DNA of 64,000 nucleotides, from NCBI RefSeq assembly GCF_947507565.1, contig NC_089189.1:248001-312000 (forward strand). The letters are read 5' to 3'. This DNA comes from Oscarella lobularis. Taxonomy: Eukaryota > Porifera > Homoscleromorpha > Homosclerophorida > Oscarellidae. Positions 21,826 through 32,642 of the stretch are shown piece by piece. The notes beneath the pieces are model-generated. The model had not been told where the DNA came from. It saw only the letters and a program-made list of their open reading frames with translations, and searched no databases. The first letter of the stretch is position 1. Each line of letters starts with the position of its first letter. A program made the position numbers and the translations under genes.

Positions 21826-23906
21826 ATGGAACTAGCGGTGCTCGTTTTGTTCTCTCCAGTTCTGATTCTACTCGCTCGAGTTCTATTTTGGCGATTGAGG
21901 CCCCAATCGGGAACCGTCGGCGTTGTCGTCTTGGGAGACGTCGGACGAAGCCCGCGAATGCAATACCACGCCCTCTCGTTCGCAGACGCAGGATTCCGAG
22001 TCGATCTCATCGGTTTATCAGGTAAACGAACCCGTATCGCACCGAGAATTCAAATAAACGACGTCACGTGCCCGCGGAGGCTCCGCTCCTCTACAAAAAC
22101 TAACCAATCACAGCCAGATAGAAGTCGTGGCCCTATCCGATCTAACAAAATGGATAGAAGGTGCATAGATAGCAATAAACAATAGATTACATATCAAAAA
22201 TCAATAATCTAGTGAAATTTTTACCAAAACTACTCCGTTACGTCATCAAAACGCTTATTCAACTCGCCCAGCTTCTAGTCATCTTACTCTTTTATATGAG
22301 ACGTCCCAAACAATTCTTAGTTCAAGTATGTGTATACAATATCCGGTTGCCATGGCGACCCGTTTCTATAGAATTCTCCCGCGATTCCCACTCTCTTTGC
22401 ACTTCACTCCGTCGCGTTTTTGTGCGGGAGTCACGTGGTTGTCGACTGGCACAACTATAGCTACACGATACTTCAAATGGCCTTACGTCCGGGGCATCCT
22501 CTCGTCCGAATTGCTCGGATTTACGAGCAAATTCTCGGTCGTTTCGCGCGCTCTAATTTGTGCGTGACGCGCGCTATGAGAGAGGACCTGAAAAAGAATT
22601 GGAACATAGAGTCAGCTCACAGATTAAATAAAATTTAGTCTATAGAATATTTACGTTTTATTAGAGCCCTTACGGTGTACGATAGACCGCCAGAAATGTT
22701 CAAGAAAACGCCGCTAGATGTTAAACACGACGTAGGGCTGATTTAAAATTATTTAGGAAATTTATTTGAAATGAATCTTTAGTTGTTTGTACGTCTATCC
22801 AAAAAGTATCAATGTTTTCGGTCCCAGCCTTGGTACGAGCACTGGGCTTTGATAATTGAGTCTAGAGGCGTTTTTTCCAGGCAGAACAAAGTGGCTTTGC
22901 AGCCAGGTACTAGGGTAGAGGAGACCGTTTTTACGCGAAAGGAAAACGGCGGGATTGAGCTTCGATCTGATAGGCCATTCCTTCTACTAAGTAGCACAAG
23001 CTGGACGGGTAAAATAGCAGAATTCCTAATTGAAATTTGGGCGAATTTTGTCTATAGAGGACGAGGATTTCTCCATACTACTAAATGCAATAGAAAGTGA
23101 GATACATAGAGGAGCATTTCAATACTATTTTAATTAATATTAGAATATGAATCATTTGCTAAAGAGGGGCAGTCTCACTTGCCTTCATTACTTTGCGTAA
23201 TAACAGGTAAATAAGACTATGCACTCCCACATGAAACAAGTCTCTGTCCCCCATAGGCAAAGGCCCTCAAAAGAAATACTATGAGGAGCTGATGTCTAGT
23301 AAAGAATTTGAGCGTGTGACCTTCTGTCTTCCTTGGCTAGAAGCAGAAGACTATCCCCTTCTATTAGGCAATTAAAAATTAATTTTCTAGCCAAGTATAG
23401 AGCTTGGGTTTAGGCTCAGCTGATTTGGGCGTTTGCCTTCATAAATCCTCATCCGGTTTTGATTTACCAATGAAAGTAGGTGTTTAATAAAAAATATTTT
23501 AATTAGGAACCCCTACCAAAATCAATTGAATTAGGTTGTTGATATGTTTGGCTGTGGTCTACCCGTTTGTGCAATCGATTTTAATTGGTAATTCTAAATG
23601 AATTGGCTTTATATATTTTATAATTTTTTTCGCGTTAAGTCTTCATGAGTTAGTGAGGCACGGTGTAAACGGTTTGGTGTTTCGCTCCGCTCAAGACCTG
23701 TCCTCTCAAATTCAAGTAAAAATAGGGAATGCATGCACGGAGTTTTAAAAATAGACGCGTTGGTTTTTTAGCGCTTAGCTCGGGATTTTCCCGCGTCCCA
23801 TTCGTCAGAATTAGATGCGTTTCGCGCGAATTTGAAATACTTTCAATCTGCGCGTTGGAACGATAATTGGAATCGAACGGTATTGCCACTTTTTGAGGTA
23901 AAGTGA
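21826..23906 (+). CDS. ALG1: Chitobiosyldiphosphodolichol beta-mannosyltransferase
   Basis: ALG1 adds the first mannose (from GDP-Man) to GlcNAc2-PP-dolichol on the cytosolic face of the ER. Exons: 21826-about 22067, about 22114-22160, 22213-22325, 22372-22610, 22665-22731, 22783-23008, 23058-23096, 23144-23206, 23257-23367, 23414-23475, 23535-23587, 23640-23715, 23772-23906; about 490 aa (human 464). Seen: N-terminal membrane helix, VVVLGDVGRSPRMQYHALSF, VVVDWHNYSYTI, CVTRAMREDL, LTVYDRPPEMF, LLLSSTSWT, CLPWLEAEDYPLLLG, SADLGVCLHKSSSGFDLPMK, VVDMFGCGLPVCA and HGVNGLVF, all expected GT-B glycosyltransferase motifs. The exon 1/2 junction is uncertain: two donor/acceptor pairs keep frame. Intron 9 (23368-23413) has a GC donor (gcaatt). 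The start at 21826 was chosen over an upstream in-frame ATG because it gives a normal ALG1 N-terminus. Confidence 0.93.
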
Positions 23907-24248
23907 ACTGTGAACGCAGTTTGAGCAATTTTCTTTTCAATGTATCGCCAATGCTCTTATATTTGTGGAAAATATTTTTGTATTATTTCAATGGGTTGCA
24001 GAAGAAACAATATCTGGTAAGCTCATGCACTTGCTAGGTTAATTAGATAGCCCCCAGATAAGGTAGTACGTGCAGTTCCTTTGGTGTCTCATTGGCTATT
24101 GATAGTATAAAGCAAGTTGATAGATTTCCGTTTGATAAGATGAATGGGGAAGTGGGAAGCGGTCTCGTTATCTCAATAACCTGCAGGGGAATTCCTGTTT
24201 CTTATTTACGTGCTCGCGCATAGTTTCTTTGTTCAGTCTTCAGACAAC
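23907..24248. promoter_or_regulatory. Intergenic region and putative collagen-gene promoter
   Basis: No exon is recognised. A TATA-like tataaagc at about 24106, an inverted CCAAT box (attggct, about 24091) and GATA motifs (agata, gatag) lie 110-200 bp before the collagen start codon. This would suit a regulated, cell-type-specific gene. It is assigned from motif position only. Confidence 0.35.
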
Positions 24249-25579
24249 ATGCAAGGGATTCATATGCTCGTATTTCTGTCTCTTTCCCTGTTATGCCACG
24301 AACTCGTCAGTTCTGAAAGCCTTTCCGATCTTACTACCAAAGTACTCCCTAGTCTCCTGCGATACTTTTTTCGCTAAAAAATGCGTTATACAGGTAAAGG
24401 TATTGGAAAGTTTAGTTGTTAATGGCCTGAGGAACATTCCTGGTCGAGACGGTCGAGATGGGCTGCGAGGTTAGCGCCAGACGAACGGATACTGGCCTGT
24501 TCTTTTAACTCGAAACTTCGCTACGTTAGGTCCCGCAGGAAAAGACGGAACGAAAGGAGATAAGGGAGATATCGGAGGAGGATGCGGCGTCACTACGGCT
24601 GGTATATCTTTTTTTGAGATGCTTTCAGTTCCTTGTTTCACTTCCACAAAGTTGTTGCTGACGGAAGCAAGCCAGACGCGAAGGCAGTCAGTAGCGGTAT
24701 GTGCGTACAGTCAGTTATCTATTTAGAGCCCCTATCTTTTCTCCAACCTATAGCGCCTAAGGGAAACAAGGGCGAAACTGGACCCACAGGCCCTCAGGGT
24801 ACGAAAGGCGAACCGGGAACCAACAGCAGTATGTAAAAACGCCCTGATCTCGCATTTATAACGTTCTGGGATCTGGCGTAGGGCTCAAGGGCGAGAGGGG
24901 GCCGCCTGGTTGGCCAGGAGGCAGAGGTTCAACCGGATCGACTGGACAAAAAGGCGCACCAGGAAGAGATGGTATGATAGCGCGATTCTCTGCAATAGAT
25001 AAGGCCGCGGGAAGACTTTTCTTTCTAGCCGGGTCTGTCACGTATGTTCGCTGGGGAAGAACGACTTGTCCTAGCGGTGCTGAGCTTGTTTACGAAGGAA
25101 GGGCCGGCGGTGCGGGTCACGGTACGAGTGGCGGAGGATCATCGTATCAGTGCCTACCTAAACAACCGATTTATGACGGATATTACACGGGTTCCGGGCA
25201 GACGTACAGTTACATGTACAACGCTGAATACGAAGTGTACAAGTTTAATCCCTTTGCTCCGCACGTTCAAAGGGATGACGATGTTCCGTGCGTGGTTTGT
25301 CTGGTTAGAGGAAAAACTGCTCTTCTTATGATTCCCGCGCGCAATGTTTGTCCGAGCGGCTGGCGAAGGGAATATTACGGCTATCTTATGGCGTCGTCAA
25401 ACGGCGGTCATAGTAATGATTATGCGTGTGTTGATCGCAACGCCGAAGCGGTTCCTGGTACAAGAAATGCGGAAACTGGCGCCCAAATGTATTTCGTGGA
25501 CGGTAGGTGTTATGGACATCTGGAATGCGGCCCTTACGTGCAAAATGCCGAACTTACCTGTGCTATCTGCACTATTTAG
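24249..25579 (+). CDS. Secreted short-chain (spongin-type) collagen
   Basis: Secreted extracellular-matrix protein of 333 aa. Exons: 24249-24341, 24394-24469, 24530-24601, 24652-24696, 24754-24828, 24882-24971, 25029-25579. The N-terminus MQGIHMLVFLSLSLLCHELV is a signal peptide. Exons 2-6 encode short, interrupted Gly-X-Y runs (for example GRDGRDGLRG, GNKGETGPTGPQGTKGEPG). The single large last exon encodes a C-terminal non-collagenous domain with WGRTTCPSGAELVYEG, DVPCVVCLV, MIPARNVCPSGW and ELTCAICTI. That pattern, with regularly spaced cysteines and the MIPAR..CPSGW motif, is the one in sponge short-chain collagen C4/spongin and relatives in other invertebrates. Five of the six introns are phase 1; the first is phase 0. 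It is strong evidence for a sponge-grade source. Confidence 0.9.
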
Positions 25580-25786
25580 CAGCAGATGGTCAACGGTGAC
25601 GCATTACTTGTTGTTTTTTGTTTCTTTTTTCTTTGTAGCGCGTCGCTTGAAGTGATTGGTTAGATTGAGGAAGAAACCGTCTAATAAACGTTTGCCAGTC
25701 TTTCTTTCCTACAGTGCAACATCGAACAAAGAATAGTGAGAAAAAGACGAGTATAGTATTTAGTTTCCAGTCTCAATAGACTGGAA
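25580..25786. other. Convergent 3' intergenic spacer
   Basis: Short gap between the collagen stop and the stop of the minus-strand TNF-like gene, presumably 3' UTRs. An ataaac at about 25683 could serve the collagen polyadenylation site. Nothing else is seen. Confidence 0.4.
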
Positions 25787-26650
25787 TTAGTTGACTTGCC
25801 ACGCGCCAAAGGACGCGTCTTGATTTCCAAAACGGTACTGCATGCCCTTGTATCCAACTGCTCTCACAGATATTTTACCGCCTTTCTTTACATTCCAGAG
25901 CATTCCGAAATAGTTCGACAACTCGTGGGACTTGACAAAGTGCTCCAGCATGAACCCAACGCGATCAGAATCAACATAAAGGCTGGGATAGCGATAACGA
26001 GACACGGGCTTAGGGTCGAGCTTCCTCGCGTGCAAATTGAAGAAGATGTAATAGACTCCGGACACAGGAACAACGATAGAGCCGTTCTCATACGTCATAC
26101 CACATTTAAGAAGAGAACCAGACGTACTATTCGACCAGTGAGTAATCACCTGACCTAGAATAAAGAAAATAAGCGAGTTGGGAATTTTTTAGTGGGCTCT
26201 CACCGCTGTTATACGTAACCCATTTATCGTAGCCGCCAGGTAAATAAGCTACTGGTATGGGCGTAATAGAACCGATGCTAGTTCTTAGGTCCCTAAGAAT
26301 CTGTGCATGTGTATGTCAAGAGAAGGTCAGTAAGGGTACTGTATTAATATATTTCGAACCTCTTCCTTCAATTCGTTTCGCACCCTTTCGTCTATCTATA
26401 GAAGTGCGTTGAAATTAATAATAGTTCTCTATGAACTGACCTGCTTTACCTGATGTTGATCAGCTCTGTCTTGATCAAGAGACACAAAATCCCCAGTACG
26501 TTCCTATATGAATATTCAAATTTTAGACTGCATTACATGTACTCGCGTTTATACGTTTAGAAACGGAGCGCTGTCACCGTATCCTAGGGGAACTCGAGCC
26601 GCAATAGATGCAAGGCACAGACAACCAATGACAAAAAGGTACGAACGCAT
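25787..26650 (-). CDS. Secreted TNF-like (TNF homology domain) protein
   Basis: Five minus-strand exons: 26650-26555, 26503-26450, 26395-26360, 26300-26204, 26154-25787; 651 nt, 216 aa, all phases consistent. Exon 1 encodes MRSYLFVIGCLCLASIAA, a cleavable signal peptide rather than the type II membrane anchor usual in TNF ligands. Exons 2-3 encode a short charged helix (QDRADQHQIDERVRNELKEE), a likely trimerising stalk. Exons 4-5 encode a beta-rich domain with AYLPGGYDKW, GSIVVPVSGVYYIFFNLHAR and the C-terminal FGAWQV, matching the inner strand, the 'GxYxxY/F' strand and the terminal FGA-strand of TNF homology domains. A C1q domain is the alternative, but C1q normally ends in FSGFLL. The gene is divergent from the TRP channel, with 174 bp between start codons. 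Confidence 0.75.
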
Positions 26651-26824
26651 CGCGAAAGGCACGGACTCCGCTAGCGACCTCAGCTACGCGCATGTGTAGA
26701 AAATCAGGCGTTCTATTGTCTCAACTGTTAGATCCTTCTCAGAACCTAAGGGGCGTGACTAGCGTTTTTGTAATTAAGTAATCACTAGCGTACTACGTAG
26801 TGCAGCTCACGAGAGCTCGGCCCC
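26651..26824. promoter_or_regulatory. Divergent promoter, TNF-like gene / TRP channel
   Basis: 174 bp between two start codons that face away from each other, so one short promoter region must serve both. It has no TATA box. A palindromic tactacgtagt lies near 26790. Co-regulation is an inference from geometry only. Confidence 0.45.
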
Positions 26825-29800
26825 ATGGCTTCTCAAGCGAAAGCGCAGACGTTTCCTTTGCAGAGCTTGCAGGAGAGAAATCGTCAATTTCCCCCTTCGC
26901 CGTCTGGCTTATGGAAAGAGCTCGAACGAGCTCCCCTCCCCGGTCTTCGTTCAATCGTAGGAGGCGGGGCCCAAGCGTCACGATTCGACGAATGGATTCG
27001 CGCCCTGCTTCGAGAGCGGAAGCGCGACCCGTGCCTCGCGAACCGATACAAAGAACGCGACGAAATGACGGCACTGCAACTCTTCTTCAACTTCCTAAAG
27101 GACCATCACTTCGCAAACGACTACATAATGGACGAAAAAGATTCAATTATCCTACAGAAAGGTAGATACCCTAAAATTAGGGATATTATTATAAATACAC
27201 TCTCTTCCCTAAGGACTGGTCTCCCTGATAACTGGATGTCCTAGTGAGTTTATCTTCGCCACGGACAATTTCCATCGAACCCTGTTTCACTATCTCGCTT
27301 GGGCCAACGTTCACCCCGACCTATTTCAAGGAATCCTCGAAGAAATATGTCAAATTTTCACGTCTGAAGGTAGCGACTTCGAAGACCTACGCAAATTGAT
27401 TATAATGAAAGATGACGACAACAAAACGGCTTTGGATTACGCTTTGGAATCGAAAACGAAAGCCCAACCGGAAAACATCATGTTACTATTGAAATACGGC
27501 GCTCGTTTCGACGACGATAAATTGATGATATCTGACGTGGATCAGCTAGACGCGTTACTCTACGAAGTGACGCAAACACTCGCCTATCGCGATCAACCAG
27601 AAGATCTTTGCATTCGACTCGTCGCTCATTTGAGAGAGCAGGCGGAAACGCACAAATACGACGGAACGAAGGATCGTTTTATGACCGTTTCCAAGGAGTT
27701 GGAAGATCTTACAGTGGCAATGTTAGGCGATGCGACAAACGACAGGGAAACGTTTCAATTGGTGAGCGAAGATCACTTCAATTTGGCCAAGAAACGAGGT
27801 CTAAAAAAGGTGAATATAATCGAGACTCTCTAACTTATCTTTTGACTTTGATTTTCTCTTCAGTATCTCGCTTCTGGAGGGGCTCAACAATACGTCAATC
27901 GTAAATGGTACGGTTTGGATGTTTCTGGAGACTCCAATACGTTTACCAACGATTTATTTCTTGGCAAGAGAGGCGGAAAATTTCTTTATTCTCGACTCAC
28001 GCGTGCCGCCTTGTCGGGTCTCCATTGGTATCACTACGCCTGGCTTATCCTTCTTTTCTACATTGAAAATATTCTCTACTTCTTTTCGTTGTCTTTGCTT
28101 GCCAATCGTCTGCGTATTCTTTACGTTCCTGCAATTGCCTATGGAGCTCAATCTCTCATGTTTTCCCTCTTTGTTGCTTTGCTTCTAGTCCGCGTTGAAC
28201 AATATCGCGGCATCTCCTCGGGTTTTTCAAGGGGTGAAACGGCATTTGAGGGCATAGTGCTTGCTTTCTGCATCGGTTACATACTCGACAAGGTCGCCTA
28301 TTTGATCCTCTGGTGCAAAAGACGAAGCGAATTGAATAAGCACATGGGTGACGTTAAGGAGAAAAAGTCCGTGGCGTTGAAATGGGAGAACATTCCTCTC
28401 GTAACGGGCTATATAGTCGACGCATTGCTAATTCTGAGTCTTCTTGGATTCATTGTCACCGATGCATACGTTCTCAGCAAAAGCAATAACGTGTCGTGTT
28501 CAAACAATTCAACGCAAGCAATAGACGTGGGTGTCCAAAGTCTCGTTCTATTGTCTAATTTTGCTTTTATTCTAGAACTCCTATTGTCGTTTTCTTGCAG
28601 CGTCTCATATCACGCTGGGATTTGGAGCCGCTTTTGCCTGTTTGAATCTTCTGATTATATTTCGTCTGCACAGCTCTTTGGGTCCCTTGCAACTCGCCTT
28701 CTGGACGCTGGGAAAAGACGTCTTCTATTTCCTGGTCATGCTCTCGACATTTGGAATTGCCTTTGCTGCCCTTATGACCAGCACATATCAGGCAGCTCAC
28801 ACGAAAGACCCATCGTTTGATAATAGGCAACTATCAAGTTTATTTAGTTCTATTCAGAGTTTATTTTGGACTCTGTTTGGGCTTCTCGACTTGGATGATT
28901 TTCGAACGAGAGAAGGCGAGGAGACGACTCTTTTGTACATCTTTGTTGCTGCGTGGCTTCTTCTCGCCTCTGTTATACTTCTCAATATGTTGATTGGTCT
29001 GGTTACTTTGGCATTTGAAAGTATCTATGTACGTTGCTTGGTCACATCAGCAGGCATATGCAATAATTGTAACTTTTTAGGAAAATGCTGAACAGGAGTG
29101 GAAGTACACGCGAGCTATTGTCATCATGGACTTGGAGCCAGGAAGAGTTTTCCCACTGCCATTCGGTTGGTTCTGCATAATAATTGGAACTCTTCTTAGT
29201 CCAGTTTCAAGCCAGATGTGCAAAATCCAAGAAGTACGGTTAGGAGCAACCAAAGACTAGCCTTACATGATTTTATAGGACAACAGTGCAAATGGTGGCG
29301 TTGAGATGAACGAAAGAAACGAAGAGATGTTTGGCAAAGTTCAGCTTCGAGTGAAACAGCGCATTCGCGAAGCCAAAGGCAAAAGTCAATGCGTGAGAAG
29401 AGACATAGACGAAGTGGTGGTAAGACTAAAGACACTATTAATATATTGCGCCTACGCTTTGGGTTTTTTAACAGGATAGGATAGATGGCTTGGAGAACAG
29501 ACTGGACTCTGTTCAATCAAACATAGCATTGATGGGAGAAACATTAGAAACGATACTCAGCGTAAGAAATAATTAAAAAGAGATTCAGATTGTTCTAATT
29601 TTTCTTTAGCTGGTGGAGGGCGGTCGTCCCAAGGCTGTTAGTGACAAAGACGTGAAACTAGAAGATGAGCAATTGCCTCCTGTCAGAAAGCGTCTACCCA
29701 CTGCTTACAAAAAACCCGAGATAGAAACGTCGTCACTCGCTCTGGTCAAACAGTGTGTTCCCAGCTTGCAAATTTACGCATCTCATCCTCAGTTCACTAA

Positions 29801-29900
29801 AAAGTCGGTAAGGAAATTGAAAAAGTACGTTACTACAATAAAGAATGAATTGACTGTCGACGACGACGAACGTTCCCGAGATCGAATCACAACAGCCTGA
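26825..29900 (+). CDS. TRPC-like transient receptor potential channel
   Basis: Non-selective cation channel subunit of about 902 aa. Exons: 26825-27161, 27214-27809, 27864-about 28539, 28601-29028, 29081-29233, 29279-29419, 29475-29561, 29610-29900. The N-terminal half is helical with ankyrin-like segments (DDNKTALDYALESK, IMLLLKYGARF). Six hydrophobic segments follow. S5 begins after SSLGPLQLAFWTLGKDVF, close to the TRPC 'LGPLQ' motif. The pore region reads FWTLFGLLDLDDF and S6 ASVILLNMLIGLVTLAFESI. The segment after S6, EQEWKYTRAIVIMDLEPGR, resembles the TRPC 'EWKFAR' TRP-domain region. A C-terminal coiled coil (exon 7, DRIDGLENRLDSVQSNIALM) would assemble tetramers. The donor of exon 3 is uncertain (28531 or 28540 both keep frame). 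Subfamily assignment is moderate; membership of the TRP superfamily is firm. Confidence 0.85.
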
Positions 29901-29960
29901 TGAAAACCGTGATTTCTTATTTTTTTAACTCTCTGTTTTGTAACCTTTGCATTTATTTTT

Positions 29961-30203
29961 AATTCGTTGCGCGCGAGCGACGCTTGCGGTTCAGGCGCAT
30001 GGAACGCCACTCGCGCATAGTGTAGTGCTGGAGGGAACGCCCACTTTCGAGGGGTAAGTGTCTTCAATTCGTTGCGCGCGAGAGACGCTTGCGGTACAGG
30101 CGCATGGAACGCTCTCGCGCATAATATAGCGTTGACAGGCACGCCCACTTTCGAGGGGTAAGTGTCTTCAATTCGTTGCGCGCGAGCGGCGCTTGCGCAA
30201 CGA
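29961..30203 (+). repeat. 105-bp tandem repeat of a dispersed element
   Basis: Two full units and a partial third of about 105 bp start at 29961, 30066 and 30170 with aattcgttgcgcgcgag and contain acgcccactttcgaggggta. It occupies most of the gap between the TRP channel and ANKRD13C. A diverged single copy lies at 34785-34875, so this is a dispersed repeat family. No terminal inverted repeat or coding potential was seen. Confidence 0.85.
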
Positions 30204-30339
30204 ACGCATAAAGACTTCCAATTCATCCAGAAATGTTGCCTAGATATTTTTGCGTAAAAATCACGGCCGGATACGTTGCCGTCACGCTTTTTCGTCAGTC
30301 AGAGATCCCGTAGGTACTGGACTAAAACGGTCCGAGGAT

Positions 30340-32518
30340 ATGTCGTCCTATCCGCTCCACTGCAGCGTATTCGAAGGCGACATTCGCAAAGTCTCCTCCT
30401 ACTGTCGCGCGGAAGACGTAAACGCAAAAGATCCCCAAGGTGCGTCGATCTCAAAACTCCGAGTCCAACAATTCCAACGTTCCTCCCAAAAAGGCAACAC
30501 AGCTCTTCATCTCGCCATAGCACTGGGCCGAAAAGGTCAGAACAGCGCAGCTGCATCGTGTTTACTCTACCCATTATCTATGAAACCGTGCAGAATGCGT
30601 TCAGATTCTCCTCAAGAACGGCGCGTCGGTCAAAGCGAAGAACGCGCGCGGATGGACGTGCCTCGAGGAGGCGATCAGCTACGGCGACAGGCAAACGAGT
30701 ACAGCAGCCAAAAAAATCCATAATTATCTAATCGAAATATTCATTACTTTCTCTTCGTCTTCCCAGTCTCTTCTCTCGTTCAAAAAATGCGATTCCAGAC
30801 GCGAGAAGCCGTCGAAAAGCGTCGGCCTCACGTTTCGAAAATATTGAAGCAGGTGCGTCCATACATATCCGTTTACAACGAGAATGTTTTGTTTTTTAAA
30901 TCCTATATGGGTTCTTAGATACCCGACTTTTATCTCGAAGTCAAATGGGACTTCCAAAGCTGGAGTAAAAATTATTAATCGTATTTTTAATCGGTATTAA
31001 TTTTTTGCAGTTCCACTTGTGTCTAGAATGCTTCCATCTGATCTCTGCAAGATATATAAGAAGGGTGCCTGCTTGAGGTATAGTCGTTTTTGAGGGCTAC
31101 GTTGTCTACTTTTGTTTTTTTAGAATGGATACGACTTTGGTTGATTTTTCTGATATGAAATGGCAGCGAGGCGATCTCTCCTTTATCTATAATGGAGAGC
31201 TCAGCTGTAGGACTCTCTCTAGGACGAAATACGAGACTTGAACTCACGTCACTTGCTTAGGTAATGGAGCCGTTATGCTATTAGATAACCAGCTAAAAGT
31301 GTATCAGAAAATGAGAGAACGGGTACATAATATAAATTTTAAAATAAATTAATAATTTTTAATTTATTATCTAGCTTGATGAAGTTGATCTCGAAGACGA
31401 GGTCGATTTTCTAATGAGCACGTAAATCGAAAGATTTCACTCTAAGTCTAATTTTGAAGCATTTTTTATAGAGATATGACGTCAGTTCGTCTTTCTACAA
31501 AGCCCATTCACTTCACCAGATCTCAGTCCGGCTGGTTTTTTCGTACGGACCGAACTGTGAGACCCAAACTATAGAATTTCCTTTTGAAACATTGATTGGT
31601 GCGTAGGACAAAGTTGGCCCGTTTGAAGCGAACGTCTACGACGTTCACGGAGTTTCTGTCGTCACCAGAAAGAGGTAGAAAAAAATAGAAGAACTAATCA
31701 ATAATAAATCAATAATTATTAAAGACGTGAGCACCTATCTGAAGAAGATATTCAAAGGAACAAGGTACTTCCTTTTCAACTCATTATTATTATTAAAACC
31801 TCGAGTTTAGGCTTTTGTTGAAACATTTACGAAGGGATGCACGAAGAATCCCTTTAGCCAAGCTGTAAGATCTTTCTCTATAGTATCTAGGCTTTTATTT
31901 TGACGTCATATAGCTTCCAAGACGACAATCTTTGCTTCCTCCTGAACCATCAGGCGTCACGTGGCGAGACTACATTGAATCAAGCGAACAGTAATTGCCA
32001 TGGTAATATTTCCTATTTATTTATTTTTTGCTGTAGGTTTCATTTTGGGAGGCCGGTGAATATGAAAGAAGATAGGCGAAATTTTCGCGCTTCTATAGCC
32101 ATTGTTAGCTAATCTAATATTTTCTATTTCTATTGTTGATACTGTGGGGTTCTTCTCAGTGCCAGAACTTTCCTATTTCCGTCAATTTGCTGCTTGATCT
32201 GCTGGAGATAATGTTCCCCTTCAAACAGTTTGGAAAACTAAAGGAATTGGTTGAACTGAAATTACCTTCCGGATTTCCCATAAAAGCTGGTAAATTCAAT
32301 AAGGCAACCCTAATTTTTTTCTGATTTTTTTACGAGCAGAAGTCCCTGTTTTACCGACTATCACTGCCAAAGTGACGTTTCAAGAATTCTCTCTTCGAGA
32401 CGACATCAACGTTTCATTGTTTTTAGTACCAAGAGACTATAAGGTATGACAACAGGAAACCGTACGCGATTTTCATAAATATTTATAGGAGAATCAATCA
32501 AGATTTCCCGAAATATGA
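30340..32518 (+). CDS. ANKRD13C: Ankyrin repeat domain-containing protein 13C
   Basis: ANKRD13C is an ER-associated protein reported to act as a biogenesis chaperone for some GPCRs. Eighteen exons: 30340-30439, 30494-30535, 30594-30698, 30767-30852, 30919-30964, 31011-31077, 31124-31206, 31261-31322, 31375-31421, 31472-31556, 31607-31674, 31725-31764, 31811-31864, 31914-31990, 32037-32103, 32160-32289, 32340-32443, 32489-32518; 1293 nt, 430 aa. Seen: ankyrin repeats (GNTALHLAIALGRKECVQIL), EEAISYGDRQT, IPDFYLEVKWDFQSWIPLVS, QRGDLSFIYNGEL, REHLSEEDIQRNK, LKLPSGFPIKAEVPV and the end DYKENQSRFPEI. The last motif and the absence of ubiquitin-interacting motifs point to 13C rather than 13A/B/D. 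The start lacks the roughly 100-residue N-terminal extension of human 13C. Confidence 0.92.
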
Positions 32519-32642
32519 CTAGCGTATTTATTTATAATCTTGCTGATTTTTTTGCACGTTTCAATATATAGTTTTAAATGAAATCCGGGCGATCCAGGGA
32601 GTGTCGTTTCCCGGACGTGGCTGTGATTGTTTTTCGCACGAA

